A stretch of 42,996 nucleotides of DNA from JANOGU01 sp964499865 (GCA_964499865.1 CAZCPY010000007.1:1-42996); one strand, 5' to 3'. Positions 14,910 through 27,007 are shown, numbered from the stretch's first letter. Notes: generated from the sequence alone by a model not told the origin. Numbers and translations: made by a program.

Positions 14910-17900
14910 ATGGCCATCAACAGGGACAAGGGCGGCAAGAAGGGCAAGGGCGGCGACGAGGAAGAGGACGATCTCTTCATGCCGCTGGACGAGGTGTTCC
15001 GCAAACTCAAGTCGGGTCCGATGAATTTCGGCATGTTCCTGACGGGCGACAAGGACAAGCCCATCCTGATCGCGGCGGACAAGAAGAAGAACTCCGAGAT
15101 GCTGGCCCGCAAGGCCAAGAAGGAGGCCGGCACCAACAAGGGCGCCTTCGGCAGGATGGTTCTGGAAGCGGGCGAATTGCGCCTTGAGACCGAGAACGAG
15201 AAGGTGCCGAAGAGCATGACCAAGAAGCTTCGGACCATGCTGAAGAACGAGGGCTTCACCAAGTTCAAGCCGCGCATCCTGCTGCCCGGCGGTGTGGAAC
15301 TGGGCGAACACGACGACGACGACGAGGACGACGGTGCCGCCGAAGCCATCGTGGCCGATGCCGGCGGCGGCAAAGCGGCCGGTGCCGGCGGCGCCGACGG
15401 CGGCGCGGAGGCCAGGGAAGAAAAGGCGGAAGAGGCCAAGGACATCCTGCTGGCGCGCGTCGGCAAGGTCGAGGACACGTTCTACGCCAACAACGACGGC
15501 ATGAACTCCGACACCTCGCGCGATTTCATGGAGAAGATGGACGCGGCCAAGAAGGCCTCGGTGTCCGGCGACCTGGCGGCGGCGGAAAAGCAGGTCGTGG
15601 CGATCGAGACCGAGGTCGAGAAGCTGGTCGGCGGCAAGGGAAAGGGCGGCGGCGAAGGCGGCGGGGCTTCGGGCGGCGCTGCCTTGGAGGGCATGGCCGC
15701 CGGCGCGGCCAAGGGCGTCATCAAGGGCGCGGGCAGCATCGTCGGCACCCTGACCGGCGGGCTGAAGGGCGGGGCCGACAAGGCCAAGGAGGCCGAGAAG
15801 CTTCGCAAGGAAATCGGCGACCTGCTCAAGCAGATCGACGCCAACGCCAGGGTCTTCGGCGTCGTCGGCGGCGCGATGAAGCTGGCGCTGAACACGGCAA
15901 TCGCCCTCTGCGCGACGTTCCAGTTCGATGCGGCGGCCAAGATCGTGGCCGACATCAGGATCAAGATCGAGGTGGCGCTGAAGGGCAACAAGCCCGGCAC
16001 CAACCCGCCCGGCACGCCCGGCACCCCCCCCAAGACCCCCGGCACCCCCGGCACGCCGGGCGGCCCGAAGGGCGGCCCGGACGACAAGATCAGGGTCGAG
16101 GTGCTGGCCAAGTGGGAGGAATACCAGTCCGTCCTCGAGGTGCTGGTCGAGACCGGCCCGGACGAGATCCGTCCGCAGGGGTCCAAGCTTCTGAAGATGA
16201 TGCTCGACGTCATCAAGGCGCAGGACTGGAAGAAGGCCCAGGGCGTCCTGAAGGTCATCATCAAGTACTGCGACAACGCGCTGGAGGACGTCGGCGACGT
16301 GGACGCCGACCGCGGCGGCGACGACGAGAACAACAACAATAACAACAGCAACAGCAACGCGAACGGCAGCGGTTCGGGGTCAGGGACGGGCTCGGGCTCG
16401 GGCTCGGGCACGGGCACGGGCACGGGCAAGGGAACCGGGACCGGGACGGGGACCGGAACCGGGACGGCCAACGCAGGCGGCGGGACGGGCACCGGAACGG
16501 GGGGCGCGTCCAATTCGGGCGGCAACACGCAAGGGGTGAACGTCACCGTCAACACCGGCGGCAACACGGCGACCGGGGGCACCGGCGGCGGCGGCAGCGC
16601 GAGCGCCAATGCCAATGCCAATGCCAATGCAAAGGGTGGCGGCGGCACGAACAACAACAACAACAACGCCCCCGGCGGCGGCAAGGACGAAGAGGAAAAG
16701 TTCCGCCAGCAGGCGATCCAGATCTCGGTGACCGCCCAGGCTTCGGCGACCGCGGCGGGCAAGGCCTCGGCCGATGCCAAGGCTGCGTCCGATGCCGCCG
16801 CCAAGGCGCAGGCCGAGGCGGAGGCCACCGCGAACGAATGCGAGGGCAAGGTCGGAAAGCAACGCGGCGCCGAGTGCCGCAAGGAATGCAATGCGGTGAA
16901 GGCCGCTGCCAAGGCCGCGGCCGAGGCCAGCGCCGCGGCATCCGCCTCGGCGCAGACCTGCGCCCAGGCCTCGGCCTCGGCCACCGCTTCGGCCAACGTC
17001 ACCACCAACCAGCAGGGCGTGGTGGCGACCAAGGCCTCGGCCGATGCCGCGGCGCAGGCCGCAGGCGCGACCACGCCGCATGCCGAGGCCGCCGCCAAGG
17101 CCAGGGCCGACGCCGAGGCCGCGCTCACGCGCTGCAAGGACGCCAGCACCAAGGCCGTGGATGCCGCGACCAAGGAAAGGGACGAGGCGGTCAAGAAAAG
17201 CGAGGCCATCTGCCTGAAGATGCAGGCCCGTGCGGCTTCGGCGGCGACGACACCGGTGGGTGCGGTCGACGAACTGAAGGCGATGCTGGCGCAGCAGCAG
17301 GAAATCGTGCAGGCGGCCACGCCGAACCGCGGGTCGATCGGCGAAGAACAGCGCAGCACGCTCGAGGCGCACGAGGATACGGCGCAGGCAAGTCTTCAGC
17401 GGGCGACCGAGGCCGTGGCCGAGGCCGCCAAGAAGAAGGCCGACGCCGCCAAGCAGAAGTCCGAAGAGACCAAGCGCAAGTGGAACGATGCGCTCAGCAA
17501 CTGGGACATGGCCAAGATCTTCATCGCCGGTCCGCTGGGCGTGGCGAACGTGGTCGGCGAGCGGGTCGGGCTTTTCGGCCGCGAAAAGCTCGACGGTCTC
17601 AAGAAGTCCGTCGAGACCAAGGCCGCCGATGGCGACAAGCAACAGGGCGGCGCCTTGCAGGCGATCAGCGCCATGGAAGCCGGGGTGGCAGGGCTCGTGG
17701 CCTCGGTCGCCAAGGCGGCGATGGGGTTCTTCGATACCGAGAACGACGGCAAGGTCGATGCCGCCGCGCAGGATCTGACCTCGACGTCCGAGACGGTCGG
17801 CAAGTCCGCCGAGGAATTGAAGGCCGAGGCCACCAGGGCCGAGGCCGAGGCCAAGGCGATCGAGGCCGAGGCGGAGGCCAAGTCCGGCGAGATGCGGGCG

Positions 17901-19631
17901 TCGTCCTCGGCTGTCGTGCCGGCGGCCGAGGCCGAAGCCGCCAGGGCGGGCAGCGTGATCGGCCCCGAAGCCGTGGCGCTGTTCGAAAAGGCGATGCAGG
18001 GCCCGATCGACGCGCTCAAGATCCTCAACCCGATCCTCGGGATGGCGCTCGAATTCGGCGGGTCGCTGTTTGCCGACACCGCCAAGTCGATCACCGGCGA
18101 CAAGGAAAAGGTCGAGAACAGCTACCGCACGATGGTCGAGACCCTGACCGGCCGCCGCAACGCCTATCAGGCGCAGCATCTGGCAAAGGCGGACGAGCAC
18201 AAGACCGCCGCCGAAACCGAAGTGGCCGCGGCGACCCCCGTCGTCACCGACGCCAAGGCCAGGGCCGGGAAGGAGACCGAGGTCGAGACCGGCTTTGCCA
18301 AGCTGCTGGAAGAGTTCGGCGAACTCGCCAAGGTCGCCCAGCCCGTGGTCGACGAGGTCAAGGCAACGCGGTCGAGCCTTGGCACCGCAACGTCGGCCAT
18401 CGAGGGCGTGCTGAAGACGATCCCGGCCCTGGTCGGCGGCCTGCCCGCCAAGGCGATCAAGCTGGCGCAGGACTTCATCCCGAACTTCGAGGAAGAGGAA
18501 CTGGTGCCCGCGGTCAGGCAGGTCGGCGAGCAGAAGAGCGCGCTCGCGGCCAAGGTCAAGGAACTGGGCGAGAAGGAGGGGGCCGCCGAGGGCGCCTTCG
18601 ACGGGGTCAAGAAGGCGTTCTCGGACATGGTCGAGAAGGTCAAGACGGGCGTCGAGAAGGTCCTCGAGGAATCCGCAATGATCGCCGCCAAGGCGGGCTC
18701 GCTCGACACGATGGAAGACGGGATGCTGGGCCAGTTCGACGCCCAGAAAACCCGGCTGACCGACATCAAGGCGCCTGCTGAACAGAATGGCGGCACCAAG
18801 ATCAAGTCCGAGACCATGCCGACGGTCAAGGAAGCCGAGAAGAAGATCGAAGAGGACAAGAAAAAGACCGAGGAGGCGATCAAGAAGACGCAGGCCGAGC
18901 TCAAGAACGAGATCGCCGCGATGAAGAAGGTCGTCGATCAAATCTCGACCGATTGGGAAGCGACGTCCAAGCTGTTCACCACGGCGCAGACCGACGGCAA
19001 GAAGGTCGTCGACGACGTCAAGGCCAAGTACGGCACGGACGGTCTCGCCTTCCTCAAGCCCGAGACCGAAAAACTCGACCAGCTGCACGAGAAGTTCGTG
19101 ACCCTAGGCAACACGGTCGAGACCGCAAAGGACGACGCCGGCGCCGCGTTCACGGACTTGATGACCAAGATCGACGAGCCGGACTCGATGGGGGCGGTCA
19201 AGAAAGCCAAGGACATCTACTCCAAGGCCCAGGTAAGGCTGGAAGACGCGGCCAAGGAGCTGAAACCGCTCGGGACCGAACTGCAGCAGGGAATGACGGC
19301 GCTCAAGGCCAAGGCCGGGCAGGTTACAGGCGATTTCACCAAGCGCGAGCAGGCGGCGACGTCGGCGGCCAAGGCGGCCGAAGCCGAGGTGGCCAAGCTC
19401 GAAGCCGATGCCAAGGCGGCCGCCGAGAAACGCGACCAGGGCGCTGTCCTCGCGATCCTGAAGCAGCGCGACGCCTACATGTCGGCGGCGCAGAAGCGCG
19501 TGGACGGCTTTGACAACAGCGGCGGCACCGAGGATGATCGCGTCCGTCAGATCGTGGCGCTGTCACGCGACAAGGTCGAGAAGACGTTCAAGACCATCGA
19601 GGGCTACGAAGGCCAGACCGCGACGGGCTGA
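14910..19631 (+). CDS. Unknown giant modular coiled-coil protein B (1573 residues)
   Basis: I recognise no known family. The start MAINRDKGGKKGKGG follows a GGGAG; an open frame 65 codons upstream lacks family character. Residues about 24-133 are the same N-terminal domain as protein A, with long identical stretches. Next come three helical modules (Ser-Gly-Asp-Leu-Ala-Ala-Ala-Glu near 220, Phe-Gln-Phe-Asp-Ala-Ala-Ala near 338, Gln-Asp-Trp-Lys-Lys-Ala near 439). A Gly-rich hydrophobic stretch lies at about 263-290 and a Pro/Gly/Thr linker near 362-390. Residues about 474-592 are low-complexity poly-Asn, Gly-Ser/Gly-Thr and Ala-Asn repeats. The remainder is mostly Ala/Lys/Glu coiled coil with a small Cys cluster (about 645-685) and two amphipathic hydrophobic segments (about 910-945 and 1030-1060). 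There is no Sec signal, no HEXXH and no ATPase motif. A structural, scaffold or effector role is conceivable. Confidence 0.82.
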   Translation: MAINRDKGGKKGKGGDEEEDDLFMPLDEVFRKLKSGPMNFGMFLTGDKDKPILIAADKKKNSEMLARKAKKEAGTNKGAFGRMVLEAGELRLETENEKVPKSMTKKLRTMLKNEGFTKFKPRILLPGGVELGEHDDDDEDDGAAEAIVADAGGGKAAGAGGADGGAEAREEKAEEAKDILLARVGKVEDTFYANNDGMNSDTSRDFMEKMDAAKKASVSGDLAAAEKQVVAIETEVEKLVGGKGKGGGEGGGASGGAALEGMAAGAAKGVIKGAGSIVGTLTGGLKGGADKAKEAEKLRKEIGDLLKQIDANARVFGVVGGAMKLALNTAIALCATFQFDAAAKIVADIRIKIEVALKGNKPGTNPPGTPGTPPKTPGTPGTPGGPKGGPDDKIRVEVLAKWEEYQSVLEVLVETGPDEIRPQGSKLLKMMLDVIKAQDWKKAQGVLKVIIKYCDNALEDVGDVDADRGGDDENNNNNNSNSNANGSGSGSGTGSGSGSGTGTGTGKGTGTGTGTGTGTANAGGGTGTGTGGASNSGGNTQGVNVTVNTGGNTATGGTGGGGSASANANANANAKGGGGTNNNNNNAPGGGKDEEEKFRQQAIQISVTAQASATAAGKASADAKAASDAAAKAQAEAEATANECEGKVGKQRGAECRKECNAVKAAAKAAAEASAAASASAQTCAQASASATASANVTTNQQGVVATKASADAAAQAAGATTPHAEAAAKARADAEAALTRCKDASTKAVDAATKERDEAVKKSEAICLKMQARAASAATTPVGAVDELKAMLAQQQEIVQAATPNRGSIGEEQRSTLEAHEDTAQASLQRATEAVAEAAKKKADAAKQKSEETKRKWNDALSNWDMAKIFIAGPLGVANVVGERVGLFGREKLDGLKKSVETKAADGDKQQGGALQAISAMEAGVAGLVASVAKAAMGFFDTENDGKVDAAAQDLTSTSETVGKSAEELKAEATRAEAEAKAIEAEAEAKSGEMRASSSAVVPAAEAEAARAGSVIGPEAVALFEKAMQGPIDALKILNPILGMALEFGGSLFADTAKSITGDKEKVENSYRTMVETLTGRRNAYQAQHLAKADEHKTAAETEVAAATPVVTDAKARAGKETEVETGFAKLLEEFGELAKVAQPVVDEVKATRSSLGTATSAIEGVLKTIPALVGGLPAKAIKLAQDFIPNFEEEELVPAVRQVGEQKSALAAKVKELGEKEGAAEGAFDGVKKAFSDMVEKVKTGVEKVLEESAMIAAKAGSLDTMEDGMLGQFDAQKTRLTDIKAPAEQNGGTKIKSETMPTVKEAEKKIEEDKKKTEEAIKKTQAELKNEIAAMKKVVDQISTDWEATSKLFTTAQTDGKKVVDDVKAKYGTDGLAFLKPETEKLDQLHEKFVTLGNTVETAKDDAGAAFTDLMTKIDEPDSMGAVKKAKDIYSKAQVRLEDAAKELKPLGTELQQGMTALKAKAGQVTGDFTKREQAATSAAKAAEAEVAKLEADAKAAAEKRDQGAVLAILKQRDAYMSAAQKRVDGFDNSGGTEDDRVRQIVALSRDKVEKTFKTIEGYEGQTATG
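16325..16680 (+). repeat. In-frame low-complexity repeats in protein B
   Basis: The stretch comprises AAC/AAT/AGC runs encoding poly-Asn/Ser, tandem GGCTCG and GGCACG hexamers encoding Gly-Ser/Gly-Thr (about 16385-16475), GCCAAT hexamers encoding Ala-Asn (about 16605-16630) and a second AAC run (about 16650-16668). All unit lengths are multiples of three, so slippage would alter linker length without a frameshift. Confidence 0.85.
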
Positions 19632-19659
19632 TCCGGCGGCTTTGCGCAAGGGTTCGTCG

Positions 19660-19676
19660 GCCCCGCGCTGCGGGGC
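19660..19676. terminator. Short GC hairpin between convergent genes
   Basis: GCCCCGC and GCGGGGC form a 7-bp stem with a GCT loop. It sits between the stop of protein B and the stop of the convergent DUF2160 gene and could serve both. No long T-run follows on either strand. Confidence 0.5.
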
Positions 19677-19701
19677 TGGCTCTGTTGGTCCTGCGGACGT
19701 G

Positions 19702-20108
19702 TCACACCTTCCAGAAGCAGAAGGCGATCCAGGCGATGGCGATGGCCAGGCCGCCCCAGATCACCACGCCGAAGAAGGCGATCCAGGCCATGAAGATGTA
19801 GGCCGACCCCAGCAGTCCGATGAACAGCCGGTCGCCGCGCGTCGTGGTCAGCCCCAGCACACCGTCGCGCGGGGCGCCACCGGGCCTGCGCCATTCCAGG
19901 ACGCCCATGCCGGCGATGGCCAGCACGAGGAAGCCGAAGAAGGCCACCGTCGCGGGCGTCCAGGCCATCCAGAAGCCGTCGAACAGGGGCCGCGTCCAGA
20001 ACGGCGCCTCGGGCGCCTCGGTCTTCAGCTGGCCCCAGCCCTGCTGCGCCGCGGCCTTCGCAGCCGACATCAGGAATGCCGCGCAAGCCGTTGGAAGAAC
20101 GCGGTTCA

Positions 20109-20109
<1 letters not shown>
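19702..20109 (-). CDS. DUF2160 small membrane protein of the glycerol-type ABC transporter
   Basis: The 135-residue protein has a possible N-terminal signal or first helix and about three further membrane helices, ending in Ala-Trp-Ile-Ala-Phe-Cys-Phe-Trp-Lys-Val. This matches the DUF2160 proteins encoded with rhizobial-type glycerol ABC transporters (I recall the name glpU). Its role there is not established. The start overlaps the stop of the upstream permease as TGATG, so it is translationally coupled and last in the operon. Confidence 0.8.
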
Positions 20110-22829
<2,720 letters not shown>

Positions 22830-22830
<1 letters not shown>

Positions 22831-23873
22831 CAGGCGACCCTCCGTCCGGCGCCGTCGAAGTAGAAGCCCTGCGCCACGTCGGCGTGGAAGGCATGCGCCT
22901 CGCCGACCTGATAGGGATGCACCCCCGAGGCCTGGCTGACCCAGGCATGGGGCCCGAAGGTGAAATGCGCGGTGGAGTCCGACCCCGAAAGCTCGGTCAC
23001 CGCGACCCTGCCGGTGATCCGCACCCCGGTCCCGGCGACGGGCGAGACGAAATGCGGCCTGATCCCGAAGGTATAGGCCCCGTCCGGCAGGCCCGCGGCC
23101 CAGTCGCCAGCCCCGTCCAGCCGCACGCGGCCACCCGCCACCGAGACGGGCGCGAGGTTGATCGGCGGGTCCGAAAAGACGCCCGCGCTGACCGCGTCGG
23201 CAGGCGAGCGGTAGACCTCCGCCGTGGGCCCGAACTGGGTGATGCGGCCTTCGTGCAGCGTGGCGGTATGGCCGCCCAGCATCAGCGCCTCGGACGGCTC
23301 GGACGTGGCATAGACCACGGTCGCGCCGCGGCCTGCGAACAGCGCGGGCAGCTGGTCGCGCAATTCCTCGCGCAGCTTGTAGTCGAGGTTGGCCAGCGGC
23401 TCGTCCAGCAGCACGAGCTTCGCATCCTTGACGATGGCCCGCGCGATGGCGGTGCGCTGCTGCTGGCCGCCCGAAAGCTCGGCCGGCTTGCGCCGCAGGT
23501 AGGGGCCAAGGCGCAGAAGGTCGGCGGCCTGTGCCACACGCGCCTCGATCTCGGCCGCGGCAACACCGGCGACCCGCAGCGGCGAGGCGATGTTTTCCCA
23601 GACCGTCATGGTGGGGTAGTTGACGAAGAACTGGTGGACGAAGCTGACCCCGCGCTTCTGCGGGCTGACGGCGGTGACGTCCTGGCCGTCCATGAAGACC
23701 CGGCCCGCGGTCGGCCGGTCGAGGCCCGCCATGATCTTCATCAGCGTGGTCTTGCCCGCCCCGGTGGCGCCGAGGAGGACGTTGAAGCCGCCCGCGGCAA
23801 GGGTCAGGTCGGTGGGGTGGATGTGCGGCGCACCGCCGGCCGTCTTGGCGACGGCCCGAAGCTCGATGGTCAT
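22830..23873 (-). CDS. glpS: ABC transporter ATPase, glycerol-type
   Basis: The 347-residue ATPase has Walker A Gly-Ala-Thr-Gly-Ala-Gly-Lys-Thr-Thr, a full signature Leu-Ser-Gly-Gly-Gln-Gln-Gln-Arg and Walker B Leu-Val-Leu-Leu-Asp-Glu-Pro. The switch region reads Tyr-Ala-Thr-Ser-Glu-Pro-Ser-Glu, so the usual H-loop His is replaced by Ser. This and the degenerate signature in the partner suggest a heterodimer with asymmetric sites. I place the start at MTIELRAVAK; a frame 14 codons longer is Arg-rich. It lies 94 bases after glpV, across a strong hairpin. Confidence 0.8.
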
Positions 23874-23927
23874 GGCATCCCTGGCGGTCTGTCGGCGCGT
23901 CCCTCTGGCGGACATCGCGGCATGGGT

Positions 23928-23957
23928 CCGGGGGCGCCCCTCGCGGGGCGCCCCCGG
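23928..23957 (-). promoter_or_regulatory. 13-bp perfect hairpin between glpV and glpS
   Basis: CCGGGGGCGCCCC and GGGGCGCCCCCGG form a perfect 13-bp stem with a TCGC loop, just downstream of the binding-protein stop codon. No T-run follows. Such hairpins after a binding-protein gene typically protect its message and reduce downstream expression. Confidence 0.65.
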
Positions 23958-23967
23958 GGATCGGGCC

Positions 23968-25707
23968 TCAGTTCTCGGCCCAGCGCTTGATCAGTTCCTC
24001 GTAGGCGATCGTCTCGCCCGGCGGCTTCTCGTTGTCGAGCTTGGCCTTGGGACCATCCGGGCGCCCGAGCCATTCGGCCGGATCGACCTCCGGCCCAAGG
24101 CGCGGGCCGCAGCCGCCGTAGACGTTGGCGGATTCGTCGGCCGCCTGCATGCGGGCCATGGTGTCGTCCATCTCCTGCGCCAGCGCGTCCATCGCCTCCT
24201 GCGGCGATGCGGCACCGGAGTTCACGTTGCCGATCTGCTGCCACCAGATCTGCGCCAGTTTCGGATAGTCCGGCACGTTGATGCCGGTGGGCGACCAGCG
24301 CACGCGGTCGGGCGAGCGGTAGAATTCCACCAGGCCGCCCAGCATCGGGGCACGCTCGGTGAAGCTTTCATGCCGCACGGTCGAGTCGCGGATGAAGGTC
24401 AGTCCGACGTGGCTTTTCTTCACGTCGACGGTCTTGGAGGTGACGAACTGCGCATAGAGCCAGGCGGCCTGGGCGCGGTCCGAAGGCGTGGACTTCAGGA
24501 ACGTCCACGATCCCACGTCCTGGTAGCCGAGCTTCTGGCCCTCCTTCCAGTAGGGGCCGCGCGGCGACGGCGCCATCCGCCACAGCGGCATGCCGGCGTC
24601 GTCGACGGTGTTGTTGCCTTCCGACTTCGGCTTCACCATGTCGGCGGTGAAGGCGGTGTACCAGAAGATCTGCTGCGCCACGTTGCCCTGGCTCAGCGCC
24701 GGCAGCGACTGGTAGAAGTCGTAGCTGGCGGCCGCCGGCGGCGCATACTTGCGCAGCCATTCGTCCCACTTGGCGATCGCATAGACCGATGCCGGGCCGT
24801 TGGCCTCGCCCCCGCGCGAGGTCTTCGATCCGACCGGGTTGCAGGTCCCGGCCTCCATGCGGATGCCCCATTCGTCGATCGGGATGCCGTTGGGTTCCCC
24901 CACGGTGCCCGCGCCCGCCATCGACAGCCAGGCGTCGGTCATCCGCCAGCCCAGGTCGGGCGCGCGCTTGCCGTAGTCCATGTGGCCGTAGATGGTGACG
25001 CCGTCGATTTCCTTCACGTCGTTGGTGAAGAATTCGGCGATGTCCTCATAGGCCGACCAGTTGACCGGCACGCCCAGGTCATAGCCGTATTTGGCCTTGA
25101 AGGCGTCCTTCAGGTCCTGCCGGTCGAACCAGTCCTTGCGGAACCAGTAGAGGTTGGCGAACTGCTGGGTCGGCAACTGGTAGAGCTTGCCGTCCGGGCC
25201 GGTGGTGAACTGGCGGCCCATGAAGTCCTCGAGGTCGAGGCCCGGGTTCGTCGTCGCCGCCCAGTCGCCCGCCATCATGTCGGTCAGGTTGTAGGTCAGC
25301 TGCATCCGCGCATGCGTGCCGATCAGGTCGCTGTCGTTGATATAGCCGTCATACAGGTTCCGGTTCGTCTGCATCTGGGTCTGGACGGCCTGCACCACCT
25401 CGCCCTCGCCCAGGATCTGGTGGTTGACCTTGATCCCGGTGATTTCCTCGAAGGCCTTTGCCAGCACCGTCGATTCGTAGACATGCGTCGGAATGCCTTC
25501 CGACAGCACGTTGATTTCCATGCCCGCAAAGGGCTTGGCGGCGTCGATAAACCACTGCATCTCGGCCTTCTGTTCCTCGACGCTCAGCGTCGAGGGCTGG
25601 AATTCCTCGGCGATCCACTTTTCCGCAGCCGCCATGTCGGCCCAGGCGGCAGGGGAACCTGCCACCAAGGCGCCGAAGGCGACGGCGGACATCAGATGTT
25701 TGCGCAT
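23968..25707 (-). CDS. glpV: Periplasmic substrate-binding protein of the glycerol-type ABC transporter
   Basis: The 579-residue protein begins with a Sec signal (MRKHLMSAVAFGALVAGSPA, cleavage after Ala-Trp-Ala near 23). It is unusually long for an ABC sugar-binding protein, as are the known glycerol-type binding proteins. The body is of the extracellular solute-binding type, with many Trp/Tyr residues that could line a polyol site. A strong GGGAGGACGGG site precedes the ATG. It is first in the operon, followed by a hairpin and then the ATPases and permeases. Glycerol specificity is inferred from operon composition. Confidence 0.78.
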   Translation of the reverse strand: MRKHLMSAVAFGALVAGSPAAWADMAAAEKWIAEEFQPSTLSVEEQKAEMQWFIDAAKPFAGMEINVLSEGIPTHVYESTVLAKAFEEITGIKVNHQILGEGEVVQAVQTQMQTNRNLYDGYINDSDLIGTHARMQLTYNLTDMMAGDWAATTNPGLDLEDFMGRQFTTGPDGKLYQLPTQQFANLYWFRKDWFDRQDLKDAFKAKYGYDLGVPVNWSAYEDIAEFFTNDVKEIDGVTIYGHMDYGKRAPDLGWRMTDAWLSMAGAGTVGEPNGIPIDEWGIRMEAGTCNPVGSKTSRGGEANGPASVYAIAKWDEWLRKYAPPAAASYDFYQSLPALSQGNVAQQIFWYTAFTADMVKPKSEGNNTVDDAGMPLWRMAPSPRGPYWKEGQKLGYQDVGSWTFLKSTPSDRAQAAWLYAQFVTSKTVDVKKSHVGLTFIRDSTVRHESFTERAPMLGGLVEFYRSPDRVRWSPTGINVPDYPKLAQIWWQQIGNVNSGAASPQEAMDALAQEMDDTMARMQAADESANVYGGCGPRLGPEVDPAEWLGRPDGPKAKLDNEKPPGETIAYEELIKRWAEN

Positions 25708-25962
25708 CCCGTCCTCCCGTTGGTGATTGACCGGATTGCCTCCACAATCCGGTTCGCATGACTGTCCGCAGGGAAGCGCGCCATGTCAAGCGCGAAAAGC
25801 GAACAGAACGGACAGAAAGGAACATTCGCGAATGTGAACGCGCGCAAACGGCGCACGCATCGTTTTTCCCTTTATTCCGCCGGCCTGTCATCCGCCTGCT
25901 GATTGACGTACCTCAGCCGCCGTCCGATAGTTGGACTGGCCAGGGAGGTCCGGACGCACGTC
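25708..25962. promoter_or_regulatory. Divergent regulatory region between glpV and the LacI gene
   Basis: This 255-base region must hold promoters for both directions. It contains a perfect 14-bp palindrome, ACATTCGCGAATGT (25822-25835), and nearby CGAAAAGCGAA (about 25793-25803). The latter resembles CGAAA-type direct repeats bound by DeoR/GlpR regulators. At 25900-25915 lies a LacI-type half-palindrome shared with the region upstream of the second binding-protein gene. Exact promoters are not evident. Confidence 0.5.
25900..25915 (+). promoter_or_regulatory. Candidate LacI-family operator 1
   Basis: TGATTGACGTACCTCA has a central AC-GT and one strong half-site. The 11-mer ACGTACCTCAG is identical to that of the operator at 27008-27023. 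Its place just upstream of the regulator start suggests autoregulation. Confidence 0.5.
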
Positions 25963-26988
25963 ATGCGCCCCACCGTCATCGACATCGCGCGCGAGGCCGG
26001 CGTCAGCCTGGCGACCGTGGACCGCGTGCTGAACGCGCGGCCCGGCGTGCGGGCGCAGACCATTGCGGCGGTCAACGATGCCATCGCGCGGATCGGCTAT
26101 GTGCGCGACGTGGCCGCCGCCAACCTGGCGCGCGGGCGGCTCTACCGCTTCGTCTTCGCGTTGCCGGACGTGCCCTCGCAGTTCCTGCACGCGCTGGGTG
26201 TGGCGATCGGCGAGGCGGCCCAGGGCCTCGCGGTGGAGCGCAGCGAGGTCACCATCCTGACCTATCCGCCGCGCGACCCGCATGTGCTGGTGGACCTGTT
26301 CCGCGACCTCGCGCCCGACGGCGCGGCGATCATGGCCTCGGAAACGCCCGAGGTGCGCGACCTGATCCTGCGCCTGCGCGAGAAGGGGGCCGCGGTCGTG
26401 TCGCTGGTGACCGACCAGAGCCAGGCCCCGCGCGACCATTTCGTGGGCATCGACAACGTCGCCGCGGGGCGCACCGCGGGCGTGCTGATGGGCCGCTTCG
26501 CGGGCCCGCTGCCCGGGCGGGTGGCGGTCGTCGTCTCCTCGATGCAGGCGCGCGACATGGTGGAACGGCGCCTGGGCTTTGACGCGGTGCTGGCCGAACG
26601 CTTCCCGGGGCTGGACCCGCTGCCCTCGCTGGAAGGCCACGACGATGCCGACCTGACCGCCCGGGTGACCGCGGCCTGCCTGGCGGAACACGGCCCCATC
26701 GCGGGCGTCTATGCGGCGGCAGCGGGCACCCGGGGGGTGACGGCGGCGCTGCGCGCGGCGGGGCTGGCCGGGCGGGTGACGATGATCGCCCACGAGCTGA
26801 CCCCCCACACGCGCGAGGCGCTGATGGACGGCACCTGCGACGCGGTGATCGCGCAGGACCCCGGCCACATCGCCCGCAGCGCCCTTCGGGTGCTGCGCGC
26901 CAAGGCCGACGGTCGCGCCATCCTGCCCGCGCAGGAACGCATCCGCATCGAGATCGTGCTGCGCGAGAATCTGGGCAGCCTGGCCTGA
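25963..26988 (+). CDS. LacI-family transcriptional regulator
   Basis: The 341-residue protein has the LacI helix-turn-helix at residues 2-22 (Thr-Val-Ile-Asp-Ile-Ala-Arg-Glu-Ala-Gly-Val-Ser, then Thr-Val-Asp-Arg-Val-Leu-Asn). A hinge follows near residue 45-55, then a periplasmic-binding-like sensor domain. The ATG is preferred to a TTG 60 bases upstream because the helix-turn-helix begins directly after it; GGGAGG lies 14 bases upstream. It reads away from glpV and towards the second ABC operon. Operator-like sites occur before it and before the next gene, so it probably controls the carbohydrate operon in response to the sugar. Confidence 0.88.
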   Translation: MRPTVIDIAREAGVSLATVDRVLNARPGVRAQTIAAVNDAIARIGYVRDVAAANLARGRLYRFVFALPDVPSQFLHALGVAIGEAAQGLAVERSEVTILTYPPRDPHVLVDLFRDLAPDGAAIMASETPEVRDLILRLREKGAAVVSLVTDQSQAPRDHFVGIDNVAAGRTAGVLMGRFAGPLPGRVAVVVSSMQARDMVERRLGFDAVLAERFPGLDPLPSLEGHDDADLTARVTAACLAEHGPIAGVYAAAAGTRGVTAALRAAGLAGRVTMIAHELTPHTREALMDGTCDAVIAQDPGHIARSALRVLRAKADGRAILPAQERIRIEIVLRENLGSLA

Positions 26989-27007
26989 AACGGCGGCAGG
27001 GCGGATT

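Noticed and set aside
16370..16640. CRISPR-like repeats
   Set aside because: The units are contiguous 3- and 6-base tandem repeats in frame in protein B with no spacers.
16380..19088. 902-codon open frame on the minus strand opposite protein B
   Set aside because: It is composed of Leu/Gly/Arg/Asp-rich sequence mirroring the GCC/AAG/GAG codons of B, has no family motif, and is a GC-driven shadow.
14910..19631. Protein B as a Sec-secreted surface adhesin
   Set aside because: There is no signal peptide, anchor, LPxTG, autotransporter or repeats-in-toxin calcium motif.
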